The translations under genes were made by a program, and so were the position numbers. From Polytrichum commune (Eukaryota > Streptophyta > Polytrichopsida > Polytrichales > Polytrichaceae), in the NCBI GenBank assembly GCA_950295325.1, contig OX485803.1:24306001-24370000 (forward strand): DNA of 64,000 nt, given 5' to 3'. The notes beneath the pieces were generated by a model. It saw nothing but the letters and a program-made list of their open reading frames with translations, was not told the origin of the DNA and searched no databases. Position 1 is the stretch's first letter, and each line of letters opens with the position of its first letter. This document shows positions 14,101 through 26,108 of the stretch, one piece after another.

Positions 14101-17100
14101 TTTAAATTGATAATTACACACTGTTCTAATACTAAGATACAGCTGTCTTCAGGAAAATATCCTGTGCCCAGAAAAGCAACAAGCAAAAACAAGAACATAT
14201 AAACACCTGTCTTACTTGTTTAAAGAATGCTTCAACTCTTTGATCTTACTTTGAGTCAACTCTCCACGTGAGAAATCAAACACCTCCTCACTAAGAAGCT
14301 GTATTGAACCACAAAAAACGTTAGATTGTGTCACTTACTCTTAAAGAGAAAAAAATTGAAGAACAATCCTTCTTGGCTGTGAGGAACTTAACAAAGCTGA
14401 GCATCATGTTTACCTTCAATATGACCATGCAATTTTCACAGAGGGTCTCACTACTTTTAGCAGCCGAGACAAGATCTGGTATAAATCTGGGCCATCGTGC
14501 AGGCCATTCATGCTTCAACACCTGAACCAAAAGTAACACCATACTTAAAATACAAACTACTTGACGATCCATTCCGAGGGCACTTGTATGGGGTAATCTT
14601 TCAAGACTCGGTCCTCTACAATTTTTAGCATAAATCCTTCTTGCAATTAGCAAGTAGTGCACATAGTTGTGCTTGAATAGTTCCAAAGCTCCTATGAAGA
14701 TCACCAACACTGTAAACAAGCATGTTAAGTATCAGAGACCTGAACGAGAATGATGTTTAGCTTGTTCACATACAACCGCTCTGTTCGAAATGAGGCTTCA
14801 TTGCTTGATAGCTGTACATTACAAAATCCAGAAAGGTTAAATGGCAAAAATATTGTCTATCACTGATAACTAGAGAATCGGTACACACAATTTCATGGAA
14901 TTCAGCAGTTTAAGTGGTAATATGGAGCAGACTCAGGTTGTAATATAGATTAGGTTCACAAAAGAACTAGTTACAGTCATGCTTGTTGCAGATAATTCAA
15001 GAGAGGAGTGAAAAGATTTAGTTGGAAGATTCAAGAACCTGCACAATAAGGTCTGAGATGTAATTCTTGATGCCATCGCGTTGCTCAACAGGCAATGCAT
15101 TCCATCGATACTTTATTACTCCCTCCAACACCTACCACAGCAGAAGGAATCAGTTCACAAACTACAAATGCAGAAAGACCTAGGTAGTTGGCATTAGGCC
15201 TTCTTAATATCCAAAGTGAGAATAAAGCAGTCTCAAAATCAAGGTCAATCAAGTGCACTATACACAAGGGTGCATAATCACAGCCACGAGTACATGTACT
15301 GACCCACATGAAAAAAAAAGACTTTATGATTAGAACCTCACCTGGAGTGCATAAAACTTGGAGTTCGAAATTTGAGAGTTCTGGAGAATGGTCACCACTT
15401 GAGTCCATGTATCAGGGTGTTCTTGCAACTGTCTTAACACCCTTTCAGCAGCAGCACGCTGCAGCGCAACAGATTGCATGAGCTTGTTTCTAATCTCTGA
15501 TCTTAACTTTCAACTTCTTTATCACCTCAGTAAAGTTCATTTTGAGAAACTCAGGAGCAAACCGTATTTACAATTTCATATACGACATACAGAAGTTCTC
15601 ACATGCAACTGCAAGAAGCAAACAATGTGTACTGTGGATAAAGATACATTACACAACAAAGTGTACATGAAAATCAGCAGAAAAAACTCGCAAATGTGGT
15701 CATTCAGCACCTTGATTCTAGTGGAGTTGTTGCAGATACTACTGGCGACTGTTTACTTAGATGGTGTCATAGCATTAGAGTTGAATATTTTACCGCAAGT
15801 GCATATTTCAGTTTCTCAGAGGGAAGTATTACCAAGCTATATAAAAACACCGTTTCAAGATATCCTCAGACCATTTCGTTTTATGATATGTCCATCCTTG
15901 TTGAGAAAACTGAGATGGCCTAGTTCATTACTACACCTCTGCAATTTGTTGATTACAAGTGTGAAGATCATAATGCATCTCACTAGAGTAACAAGCAATT
16001 GTTCCCAATTAAAAATCCATGGACCCTCACACATTGTACTAACTCGCAGGGCAGAACAAATGATGATTGGAGAAATAATTCACAGTGCAAATTAAGAAGG
16101 CTGAAGAGGAGACCTATAGATATCCTATAGTGGCAACACGAAGAGTCTCACAGAGGTGTAAGGCAAGTATGATGCAAATAAAAGAATAACTCGGATCCCC
16201 TACTATCTGCTGAAGTTAAGACGGTCATAATCAGCAGTAAGACATAAAAATTAGGTTATTTTCCAAACTGGCACATTGCATTACCTATCCCAGGCTATCT
16301 TTGTTTGCACACTCAACCTCAGCTTTCTCAGGAAAGGAATAGGTGCTCATGCAAATAGAAGCCAACTGTAATGCAATGTGGCTTTCTACACGTATCTAAA
16401 TACAACATAAGTATGTGTGCTTGCCAGTAACTAGTTTGAAATATTGTGTGTTCTGCGACTTCATGTGAGAATCCTACAGCCCTTCGAATTTTCAATATCT
16501 ACCCAAGGTACAAGACAGGACTGAACCTCCCAATTTTTACATTAAGTGTGAACATTATTTAGGATGTTAATCCCTAAAGTAACAGGCTTTGAGGAACAAG
16601 ATAATCCTCCCCAAAACAGCTTCACTTCTGCAGACTAGAGGGATAATTCACTTTACAGCAGAAGATGATAAGTGAATCACCAAATCAGCACCCACAAGCT
16701 ATAACATAGAAGTTCAGTGCGTATCATGTCTACGATGAGAATCTTATATGCAATATCTTAAACCTACACTACCTCAAATAATGTGTTGCCACGTGACAGT
16801 AAAAAACACTCGCAATTCTTACTTTCATAACTCTGTAACTCAAGAAAGGAGTTTGCTGGAAATGACCACGATAATCACTGAGTGTGCAACATATTCTAAC
16901 CTATACCTTGGACCCCAGAAATTCCTCTCGCAATTCCAGTCTTACTCCTATGATTGCCTTATTCCTCTAGACACAATAGAGGCCACTGCGACAATACATT
17001 TCTCATGGGCACAAAGGAGAAACATTGTTTCATGATCGAATAGACAACAGGTTACTGTAAGCAGCCCTGTGGATTCTACATTATACGAGACTAATCTCCA

Positions 17101-18162
17101 AATTATCCGTAATCAAACTTCTTGTGAAGACATATCAGCTATTGCATTTTCTTAGGCCGGATGCATAAAGCTTCAGTATTAAGAGCCTAAAAAGCGAAGT
17201 GAGGGGATAGCTGGGAAGTTATAAATTCAGAAACGGCCTGCCCTATTGCATCAAGATTCTATGGAACTTTCTCGAAATGCTCGAACAACTCAGTATCAAA
17301 TACCTTGCAGGAACAACTTCCAGACAACATATGTTTCGAGAATTGAAAGCTGCGTTTGGCGTACTGAGTAATGTGACACTGAATAACCTCTGTGAACTCA
17401 ATGCCTTCCTCCAAAAGAGGATCTCCTATTCTCGAGGAAAGATAATCTGAAAATTAGCAAGTAGCCATGTTCCGTGCCAAAACTGCGTTGCCACTGGGAA
17501 TTTGGAATTGTCCAGGGTTCACGTGGTTGCAGAAGCTTGAAGGTCTTTCAAGGCACCGACTGTAGCACTGCGACTAATTTCGACATAGAAATAACAACTT
17601 CAATTGACGAAAGCGAAGAATACTACGACGACTCTAAAGGCTACCACACGAGAGACGATTTCGAAAGAGGTGAAGAATTTGAAAGTGCCTTCATATTGAG
17701 ACAACCAAATTTGGAGAGACGCTTTGACAAATAGGGCTGATTTGAAAACCTAACATATCTGCGGGGAGCGTTCAAAAGAGCCTTATGGACACGCTGCAAC
17801 CTACTTAGGTCAAAGGTCTCGAGAATCATGATGAGCATTAAAGATCAAGAATCCTCGAGCGAGCCTTTCTCGTGAACTCTCATCAAGACAGCACATCATC
17901 ATCGCGATCAGCAGGGAAGGAAGTGACAAAGGAAGAAAAAGAAGAGGGAGGTGCATGTTGCTGCTTGTGATAGATTGTCTGTCCTCCTCGTCACAAGAAG
18001 TCATAATATAACGAAATCGGATGTCCTCAGCCTTCCTTGTAAGGCTATTGAAAGGGAGAGTCCTACCTCTTCTTTGGAGCCAGTGCCATAGAATGCTGCC
18101 ACGGTGGCATCAAGAAGGCCGACATCGAAGGGCTGCGTGAAGTCCAACAGCTTCTCTGCCAT
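5151..18162 (-). CDS. XPO1: Exportin-1 (CRM1/XPO1), complete, 32 coding exons
   Basis: Nuclear export receptor of the importin-beta family: it binds leucine-rich export signals together with RanGTP and carries cargo through nuclear pores. Coding exons in transcript order: 18162-18067, 15458-15342, 15131-15039, 14811-14740, 14521-14414, 14298-14216, 14033-13895, 13310-13242, 13105-13028, 12811-12749, 12492-12448, 12249-12142, 11873-11778, 11475-11281, 11080-11021, 10846-10736, 10353-10256, 10108-10000, 9734-9669, 9496-9398, 9132-9052, 8807-8718, 8372-8287, 8124-8044, 7891-7709, 7071-7005, 6843-6733, 6549-6442, 6311-6174, 6020-5883, 5610-5506, 5273-5151. All have GT/AG borders and join in frame to 3216 nt (1071 aa), the usual family length. 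Start [15 protein letters not shown] and end [14 protein letters not shown] match plant XPO1. The export-groove motif [15 protein letters not shown] is present; its Cys, at about residue 497 here, corresponds to the leptomycin-B-reactive Cys528 of human CRM1. HEAT-repeat blocks are collinear with plant homologues throughout. Intron 1 (15459-18066) is far the longest. Exon borders are manual predictions. Confidence 0.96.
8589..8631 (-). other. Candidate cassette (poison or in-frame) exon within XPO1
   Basis: A 43-nt segment in the intron between exons 8807-8718 and 8372-8287 has an AG acceptor (reads ..gacag) and a strong donor (gtaagg). The main model does not need it: joining the flanking exons directly gives [13 protein letters not shown], which aligns with plant XPO1. 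Included after the normal upstream donor, it reads T-G-C-T-stop and would truncate the protein. With an upstream donor 2 nt further on (gtgcac), the insertion becomes 45 nt in frame and adds [15 protein letters not shown]. Splice use is inferred, not shown. Confidence 0.35.
13657..13707. repeat. 17-bp x3 minisatellite in XPO1 intron
   Basis: Three consecutive copies of the unit gctgaaactctctggcg, the last differing at its final base, lie in the intron between the 14033-13895 and 13310-13242 exons. This looks like a recent replication-slippage repeat with no evident function. Confidence 0.85.
15459..18066 (-). other. XPO1 intron 1 (2.6 kb), no gene seen
   Basis: This intron lies between the start-codon exon (ends GSKEE) and the second exon (begins RAAAERVL); both borders fit GT/AG and phase 0. 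Its length contrasts with the 70-700 bp of the other XPO1 introns. A plus-strand open frame at 15478-16095 has no recognisable domain. Long first introns of plant housekeeping genes often raise expression, but nothing here proves that. Confidence 0.75.
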
Positions 18163-18800
18163 CGTAACTCCCGCCTCTCACCCTCACAAGGTGCAAGAAA
18201 ATGGCGATGCTGACCCTCCACCGCACCTGAACCCGATCTCTGCCACGAACACAAACCACCGCCTCTCTCAACTCCAGTGACACCGGTAAACGCACCGCTA
18301 AACTCCTCCCTCCTCAATCTCCTCGTCCTCTTCCACTCAACCCTCGCCGGCAGCAGGAGCAGCCACAACCCCGACCCTGGCTCGCTTCAAAAATCTCACC
18401 ACCCTAAGGCACCGCCAACCGCAACCTGCGCAAGAACGCTACCGACGCCCTCAACACACACCTCGCAGGCGATGGAGTCACCACATGGTGTCATCCCCCT
18501 TCCCCTCGCCTCCACACCGCAGCAAGACTCCAATTCCCCGAGCCTGCACGGATTCGACCCTCCGGAGATGAGAGGAACAGGAAAAAATAAAAACGAGATG
18601 GTAAGCTCAAACGGTCACTCGCCGGGCCTAAGAAAGACAGCAAGAGCTTGTTGCTGCGTGGGCGTAGTAGCTACGTTCGTTGTTACGTCGGGCGTCCCGA
18701 GGTGGGGCAAACTAAACTGGAAAATGGCCGAGACGGGGAGCTTAAACCCTAGAAAAGCGCTTGCGAACAGGGGGGGAAAACTACCCGCTCCCTTGTAGGG
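18163..18800 (-). promoter_or_regulatory. XPO1 5'UTR and promoter region
   Basis: GC-rich sequence immediately upstream of the XPO1 start codon, unlike the AT-rich DNA beyond about 19.0 kb. A telo-box (aaaccctag) sits at 18745-18753; telo-boxes are common in promoters of plant growth and housekeeping genes. The transcription start is not visible. Plus-strand open frames here (for example 18277-18798) have low-complexity composition and no recognisable domain. Confidence 0.5.
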
Positions 18801-19193
18801 TGTATGATGGGAGCATGAGCTTCTAGAAGGAAGCTGTGAGAAGCCATGGCAAGGCAGGCAAAGCAAAGCAAGGAACGGCAGCCTGTCTGTCTGCCTGCGG
18901 CGCTTCATACCCGGCCCGGGAACTCCCGGGTACCCGTCGCGTCTTGGACCGTGGCCATCCCGACCTCAAAATGTCAATGCTGAATGACAATATAAAGGTT
19001 TGTGGGTGCTATTCGGTTCATAAAGCCCTGGCCCGTCCTCTTTCCTTTATAAAGGACGCTCCCTTATAACACGTTATCGTCCCCGTAACTTCATTTAACA
19101 ATACAATGCAAAGTTCATTTTTTCAACAATGCAGTTCATTGCTAAATGAAGACATGCTAGAGCTTTGAGTCAAGTTGCACTCTAATCCGAGGA
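18801..19193. other. Distal XPO1 upstream DNA, nothing further recognised
   Basis: Transition from the GC-rich XPO1 promoter to AT-rich repetitive DNA. No gene seen. Confidence 0.5.
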
Positions 19194-19263
19194 TTTACTT
19201 GGATGTTACATCCCTTGGGCTTGGGTTCTCGCCCTTGCCCTTGGGATGTAACATCCAAGTAAA
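19194..19263. repeat. Hairpin with perfect 21-bp stem
   Basis: The arm tttacttggatgttacatcc plus c (19194-19214) is perfectly complementary to 19243-19263, with a 28-nt loop of cttggg/cccttg repeats. It could be a small foldback or a transposon relic; no terminator or RNA role is implied. Confidence 0.85.
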
Positions 19264-19368
19264 CCCTTGGACCAAGGTGTAACCCCGTACGTTTTGTATG
19301 TTCTCCAACTTCTACCAAGTAGATGTACACAATGTTACTTTGTGTTGCATTAACAAATCTAACTAAAT

Positions 19369-19735
19369 ATTATGATAGTTAATGTCACCAATTCTAATTG
19401 TTTTGCTCAATATTAATTGTAAACCACAGTGTAGTGTCACCAACAGTAACTAAGGGATTATCAATAACTCAACATTATTTGTCATCCATTGTAAAATCTA
19501 GGGAGGATTTTAGATTAACAACAATGCAATGAATGTCACTTACCAAGTGATTTTTCATCCAAATTTCAATCATCCATGACACTATTTCATAGCAATTTCT
19601 GATAAGAGAAGGTAGGGTGTTGGCCAATGGATGAACTCATCCATCATCCATAACAAATATTTGTTCACTCAAAGTGTCATCCAAAAAGTTACACAAAATA
19701 CCATGTGACACTGAAAATTGTATTTTGTGTACCAC
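19369..19735 (+). mobile_element. MITE family D, copy 1
   Basis: Shares aatgtcaccaattctaattg, tgctcaatattaattgtaaa, agtgtcaccaaca, tttgtcatcc, tttttcatcca and ctcatccatcat with the intronic POLA1 copy and with copies at 58932 and 61885. Its ends are more eroded than those of the intronic copy. Confidence 0.6.
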
Positions 19736-22675
19736 GAAGCATCATAAACAAATCGGATCAAAAACCGGACCTCCCTTCATTCAATTACAGTTATCATAAG
19801 TGCATGTTTGTTGATTACTTGATACACATGTCTCCTCAATTTTGTTTATTATTGAGTGCGTAGTAGTTAATGTAGTTTGGAGATGTAGTGGAATCTCTTT
19901 CAAGCATGTGTCTTTATGGGTGTTTGATTTTTGATCTTCACCTAACCACACATCAATCTCATAGAGATGTCCAATTAGGAAAAGTAATGGAATAACATCC
20001 GCATACATCAACAAGACAACTTCAACCTCAATCCCAAAATCAACCCCAAACTCAACCCTAAACTCAATACTAGTGCAATATTCAATATTGGATGACATGC
20101 AGTATTGAGGTTAGAGACATTCCCATCCCCACCTAAACTCAACCTCAAATTTAGCTCAATGAGATTGAGATAAGCTTTGTATCAAGGTCCTTTGTATTGA
20201 GAAGGGGCTTCTAAGCCAACCTCGATCCTATTGGGATTTTGAAGTTAAGTTTAGGTTCGCCCTCCTACATAGCAATGTTAGACTTGTACCATCTTTATTT
20301 ATATCATTCACATACATGTAATAAAGATTTACATTTTAAGATACCAATAGGGTATGGGTATTTGTTAATATTTTGCTTTTGATACCATTTATGGGGTTCG
20401 TATCCCATCCCTAAACCTTCACTACCAAGTCATATCACCTTATGAACCCACAAAGTATCAATACTTGATTGGTATTGCAGTTTTGATACATGTAGAAAAC
20501 GCTCTATTCGATCTTCACTGGTGCCAAAATGTAGTTTCCACATGTCATTCAAGAGGTCTCAACCAACGTATGATTGACACATGGCAACATTGAAGGAAAT
20601 AGAAAATCATTCTCGTCATAATAAAGAATCCTCTATGGTACATGGCAAGGAGGTTCTTTGATACCATTGTTATATTGCATATCAGTATGATGCATACACC
20701 TACATACCGGTCCAACAATGCTATTTACATACCTTCTCTTATTGGTTATATCAAACCAACCGTCCCATTGATTGCTCACTAAAATGACTTGAAAACGGTT
20801 CCATGACTCCCCATTAGCCACCGCTCCACCGCCCCACTGCGCTTCGCTTGCTTGTACCTGCATTTAGATCACACAATTGAACCATCTACTCCACGCACGA
20901 ATGACTCATATTAGGCAGTTATTGAAATTTCGGGAATTTCTATAGAACAAAATGTTTCAATTGTTTGGAATTTTTGTACAACAAGTTCATATATATATAT
21001 ATATCAATTGATGTGGGTGACTATTATATTATAACATACTTTTGTCCTTTATCAATACTCAATGTGTTGTTTAAAAATCTTCATGAACACTTAGGGGAAG
21101 ACCTAGGGTCTCGGACCACCTTTTTTCCACCCTTAAGTGTGGCTTGCATTAATTATTTCCAGGCTAGTTTCCCACTCACAGTAATAGGACTATTTAGTGT
21201 ACCTAGTATGCATGTCATGGGTTTAGAAACAAAGTACTTGATTGAAAGAACAAAAAAAATTTGACATTCTCCATACAAAGTCATAGCAACGCGTACCTTC
21301 AAAAGGTAACCCACACTAATAGGACTTATTGGTGCACCCAGCATTCAAGCACATGGTGTTAACTTATTGTATTGATTTCCACACTAGAAAAAATGGATTT
21401 TAGTTTTTCCATTGGATTGCGGTGGTGGGGTTGCGTATGTGGTAGAAGGTGAATCTCAATGAATTGTAAGTTGGAGTATGGGACAACATAGTTGGTGGTA
21501 TTATGTAGGAAGTGGTGGTGATGATTAGGATGTTTGGTTTGATTTGCGTGAAACATTGGCAATTGCATGTGCATATGCAAGGGTATACTAGCAATACGTC
21601 ACAATAGTCACCTAAATTCCCAATAGGAGGTTGGGATAAAGAATGGATGCATTTTATTGTTGATTTATACGAAGTTAATAGTCACTTTGATTAAACCTTA
21701 GTGCAAACGATCCATACCATTCTTCAACAATGCATGACCTCACATTTAGAGTATAATATCCAAAAATAGTATCTTCTCCAAAAGCTCAAACTCATCCAAC
21801 CATCTTATCATCATCAATAAAATGGAGGACAAGTCCTTTTAGTTCCAACAAACCCAATTTCTTTTACTAAGGGGAAGCTTCAGTTTGAATTTGGCACATG
21901 AGAGTATTAAAGGTTTAATTTTATATTCGTTTCAATCCGGTCACACCAATAGGTGGTATGAGTAGATAAATATGTCGTGTCATGAAAGAAAGGAACGTAT
22001 ATAAAGTTATCATGTTCATGACTAAGTTATGAAAGGGTGAGTCTCATTGAAGCTTGAACCCTAAATATTCCGGGGTAGTTGCGGGGGGGGGAGGGGGATA
22101 TGGTTTTAAGATCCATGTTAACATTTTGATTCGATATCCTTACTCTCTTCTTCATACCACTCATGTCTAAAACACTTCATACCAATTCAAGCCTCATCAA
22201 ACAAAAATCGACACCTCTTATGATATATCCAATCGTACAAATGAAAACCTTTGATGAATAAAGTTTTTCACCCATTTTGTAGCCGTTCACATGTCCCAAA
22301 TCGTGAAACATAATGTAAACGGGTATGTTGGTATCGTCAAACAACAATGACTGTTCAACCAAAAAGATGTCTACATTATTCTTTGGGGGTTAAGGAGCCC
22401 AACAAAGCAAGAGGTTGGTAATCTATGGCAAAAAAATGCTTTGAAAAAGAAAAAAAAACGGTGGGGCCGACAGGCTCGATACCTTGTCCATACCCTCTCA
22501 CACGTGGGTATCAACATGAGAGGGTTCGAGTACTACACATCCTCTCTCTTTAACAAAGGCCTTGCATAATTCAATGTAGTACGATTGCTCGAATACAACA
22601 GGAGCAACAATGTCACTGTTGTGGGAACAACAAATTGATGAATCCTATTGGCCATCATGATAGGATGGGTATCCC
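19736..22675. other. AT-rich intergenic DNA, no gene seen
   Basis: Contains a short (AT)n at about 20995-21003 and a G-run (ggggggggggagggggg) at 22083-22098. Open frames here are short and show no domain. Confidence 0.5.
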
Positions 22676-23420
22676 ACTCGAGACAATGCCGTCCAAGAAC
22701 TCGACAAAGGATCAAAGAACCCATTAACTTATATATGTATATGTAGGACCAACCTTTGAGGGAGGAGCCTATCCACACCGTCGGCATTGAAATGCCACCC
22801 TTGTTTGTACCTAGAGTTGTAAGTTGATCCTTGGATGCTATGTCCGGTACATGCAATTAGGTTAATCTATCAACATTCCCACATCGTTGTGAATGCTTAT
22901 TACCCTAAGAACAATATACATTAATGATGATGTTTTTAAAAATCGTGGTTGCTTATAGGGGTGAATAAACAAAGCTACAAAAAATTGGAATGTGATTTTG
23001 GCCCGTGGTAATTGTATGGGTAAATTCGTGAAGTCGAACTACTTGCACTCGAGACAATGTTGTCCAAGAACTCAACCTTAAAACTAACACCCATTAACTT
23101 GTATATGTTTGTGTAGGACCAAGCTTTGAGGGCCCTACCCGCACCACTGGCATCAAAATGCCACCCTTTGTATGTAGAGTTGTATGCTAATTTATTGGAT
23201 GCTACACAATTGTGTGTAACTAGGCAAATTTATTGGCATCCCACATTATATTGAAAGTTTATTACCACAACAAACAAATTACATACATTTGTCTTATTTT
23301 ATTTGATTGTGGTTGTCATTAGGGGTGAATAAACAACGTTATAAGTTATCGGAATCATAATTAGGACCCGTGGTAATTTGCATGGGTAAACGTGCAACCA
23401 ATTTTGTGAAGGCGAACTAA
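22676..23420. repeat. Tandem duplication, ~371 bp unit, two copies
   Basis: Copy 1 (22676-23046) and copy 2 (23047-23420) share actcgagacaatg, gtccaagaactc, acccattaact, gtaggacca, tttgaggg, aaatgccaccctt, aggggtgaataaacaa and cccgtggtaatt in the same order. The junction is head to tail without spacer. The copies are well diverged and non-coding. Confidence 0.85.
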
Positions 23421-25300
23421 TCGCACGTATCAATGTGGATGACAAACAAATATAGGCCATGGATACGATCTTCAATATTACACTAATGTTATATGGAGTT
23501 TGGCATGAAAATTGGGAGTACCATGTTAATTAGAGTCGTTTTTGTGACTTGTCTTTTTAGCACCAAGCATCATGTAACGTCCTCTCTAGTTGCGACCTAG
23601 TGATTGCAAGGCAATTAACAAGAATTGATGATGAAGAGTGTGAGTCACACAAAATAAGGTGAAAATTTGACCTTGATACTCGTCGGGGTCTGGTACAAAT
23701 TGTCATATGCGCCATACAAATGGTAGCTTGAAACCTAAGAGGGTTAACGATGGGATGAGTGAGAGACGTTTACCATCTTTCTACGTGTGTCATTGGGTCA
23801 TGGGATAGGGACGGTGGTGCTTTGTGTTTTGGAATCCCCATCAATCAAAATCTAGCTTGCACGAAAGGAATGGAGAACCTAACCTTGGCACCTATTAATA
23901 TTCTTTCTCATTTTCAATACTTGTTGGATGGTTCATGTTGCCTTTGAAGGGGAGGCCACATACATTCAAAAACAACTATATCCAAACAGAGTTCGGTGGG
24001 GCAAGATAAAAGAGTTTGGCCTTGACATGTGCCTAACCTTGAGGAGCTTGATTTCAAGGCCATTCCTTCTTGTCTTGGTCAGAAAATGTCCATCTTGAAC
24101 TCCAATCACCAATGCAAGTTGAAAGCCTTACAAAACCACCATCTTGGATCGGAGTTGAAAATGAACGATTCTACTCAATAAAAAAAGAAGCAACCCCCTA
24201 GGATTTGACACATGTCAAAGCCAAAACTCTTCTACCTTGGCTTATAGAACTCCGTTTCAAAACCAACATATTCAAGTGTGTTTGACCTCCGCATGAAATA
24301 AAAGGCAAGATTGTTTTTATTTGTTACTTGTTGCATTGGAAGGAGTGCTCCGATATAAGTTAATGCCAATATGTTGGGGGGAGGGGCACTGGAGAATAGG
24401 AAGATTGCAATAAGTTAGGTGTCCTATCTTATGAATCTCAGTTTCTTCACAAAGTGTACAAAATGCCTCGTCCTTCACTTGCATTCACCAATAACCAAGC
24501 ATGGCAAGAAATCACAGGCTCACAAAGGGACCCACTGACTTCGAGCAATGGACTTGTTCTCCGAGCGTTCAACACAAGCAACAATGGGAGATGCCCACTT
24601 ACTTTTTGGCGATGCCAACTGATATTGAATAAAACGAAGTCACGCAATTATAATGCGCTCCTCTCCTTTCGAGGCCCGTTTTGGGTTGAGACGTTCAAGA
24701 ACAAAATGCATTAATGAAAGAACACAATGACTAGGAGAAACCAACATTTGGCATTCCAAACGTATCGGGATTATCATCCCAACATAAACAAAGTGTTCAT
24801 GAATCGCGAACGAATATTTACAAAGTCAGATGATTGAATGGGCTCCATTGACAAAGAGCCATTATTCCGTCGATAAAGTTACAAGTTCATTGATGATATC
24901 CATCCACGATCCGCTTTTCGACAAGTAAACATTTGGTGGTTCAATTCTCATTGACGAAAGGATCGGTAATGGGTGAGGGGTCGGTCATAGGGGCTCCTAC
25001 CTTACACTATCCCTCAGTCTCTATTACGTCATGGAAGACCCATTCTGTAGTACACTGATCTGCTTGGGAACCATGAGGGGACAGTTTTTACAATTGACAG
25101 AGAGGTTGGGAATTTTACCACGGCGTGAAACGAAGAGTTACCACAGGAGGGCAAATCGATGGGACCCACGCACAGTACTATGCGTGATTGTTAAGCAGAG
25201 CCAATTCATGGAATGGCCATGTCATCATTCCGGCGCCACATCAGCTCCTTTTTCAGATGACCGTTCCCAGAATGCTCCCAATCGAATGCCCACGTTCTCA
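23421..25300. other. Intergenic DNA between repeats and the POLA1 promoter
   Basis: No gene recognised. GC content rises from about 24.9 kb towards the POLA1 promoter. The open frame 25031-25549 has no domain and overlaps the putative promoter. Confidence 0.5.
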
Positions 25301-25306
25301 ATGGCC

Positions 25307-25336
25307 TTCCCGCCATTCAATTTCCCTTTTCCCGCC
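25307..25336 (+). promoter_or_regulatory. Paired E2F-like sites upstream of POLA1
   Basis: ttcccgcc at 25307-25314 and ttttcccgcc at 25327-25336 match the plant E2F core (TTTCCCGCC type). E2F drives S-phase genes, and polymerase alpha is a classic E2F target. The pair lies about 0.8 kb before the POLA1 start codon and 20 bp apart. Function is inferred from motif and context; an untranslated leader of unknown length lies between. Confidence 0.5.
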
Positions 25337-25540
25337 TTCACGAGATCAGTAATCTACCAATGCTTCAGAAATCCTGTCGAATGGGACAAAATCCGTGGGC
25401 TCTTGTATCATCTACGGCCAAGCTTCCTGTCATCTACCCTGAGGGCTGGAATAGCGGAAGTGGTATCTGCAGAATACGTAGATTTCAGCCCGTGGAGGGA
25501 CCCGGAAGCTCTAGCTCTACCCGGGGCTATGGCGGAGGAG

Positions 25541-25862
25541 GCAGATTGAGGAGGGGCACGGCTCATTTCGGAAGGACATTGCGTCAATTATTGTCGAACG
25601 TTGTTCCTGCATTTGCTGCCATCGGATATGGCTGCTCTTCCGGTTTCTTCAGAATGTTAAGCTGGTGCATATGGTGTAAAATTGAGCTCTTAGTGCTTGT
25701 TTGAGGCAGTTTGAGGAGGAGCACGGCTCCTGTAGTAAAGACATTGCGTCGAGCCCTGTTGAACGCTGTACCTGCATTTGCTACCATCGGATAGCACTTC
25801 TCTTCTGGTTTCTTTGGCATGTTAAGCTGGTGTATGCGATGTGGAATTGAGCTCGTAGTGCA
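25541..25862. repeat. Tandem duplication (~165 bp period) in POLA1 5' region
   Basis: Copy 1 (25541-25696) and copy 2 (25706-25862) share long matching blocks, for example gaggagg-gcacggctc, cctgcatttgct, catcggata, atgttaagctggtg and attgagctc. They are diverged but clearly homologous. The duplication lies between the E2F-like sites and the POLA1 start, so it may sit in the promoter or 5'UTR. Confidence 0.85.
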
Positions 25863-26108
25863 TCGTGCATTGTTTTTAGGTTCAGTGCACGTGCATTGCT
25901 GGAGGAATCTGTCCCGAGAGTGAGAATGTAGCTTCATAACATAGTGAAGGTGAACTTGGACATACTATTAGAAAGGGATCTTTTGGTTGGAGGCCTGATA
26001 CTGCAGCAATCAGTAATGATAGCCTTTCCAAAGCGTTAGATATTCACATTCCTCGAGGAATCATCCAGATTCCTTAGTTAGCGAGGTGCGAGTTCACGTA
26101 GTACCGCA

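Noticed and set aside
15478-16095. 205-codon plus-strand open frame
   Set aside because: Lies wholly inside XPO1 intron 1 on the opposite strand; composition and lack of domains suggest chance.
18277-18798. 173-codon plus-strand open frame upstream of XPO1
   Set aside because: Pro/Thr/Ser-rich reading of GC-rich promoter DNA, no domain, overlaps the XPO1 5' region.
25031-25549. 172-codon open frame before POLA1
   Set aside because: No domain, contains the E2F-like sites, and is followed by the duplicated leader DNA; treated as promoter.
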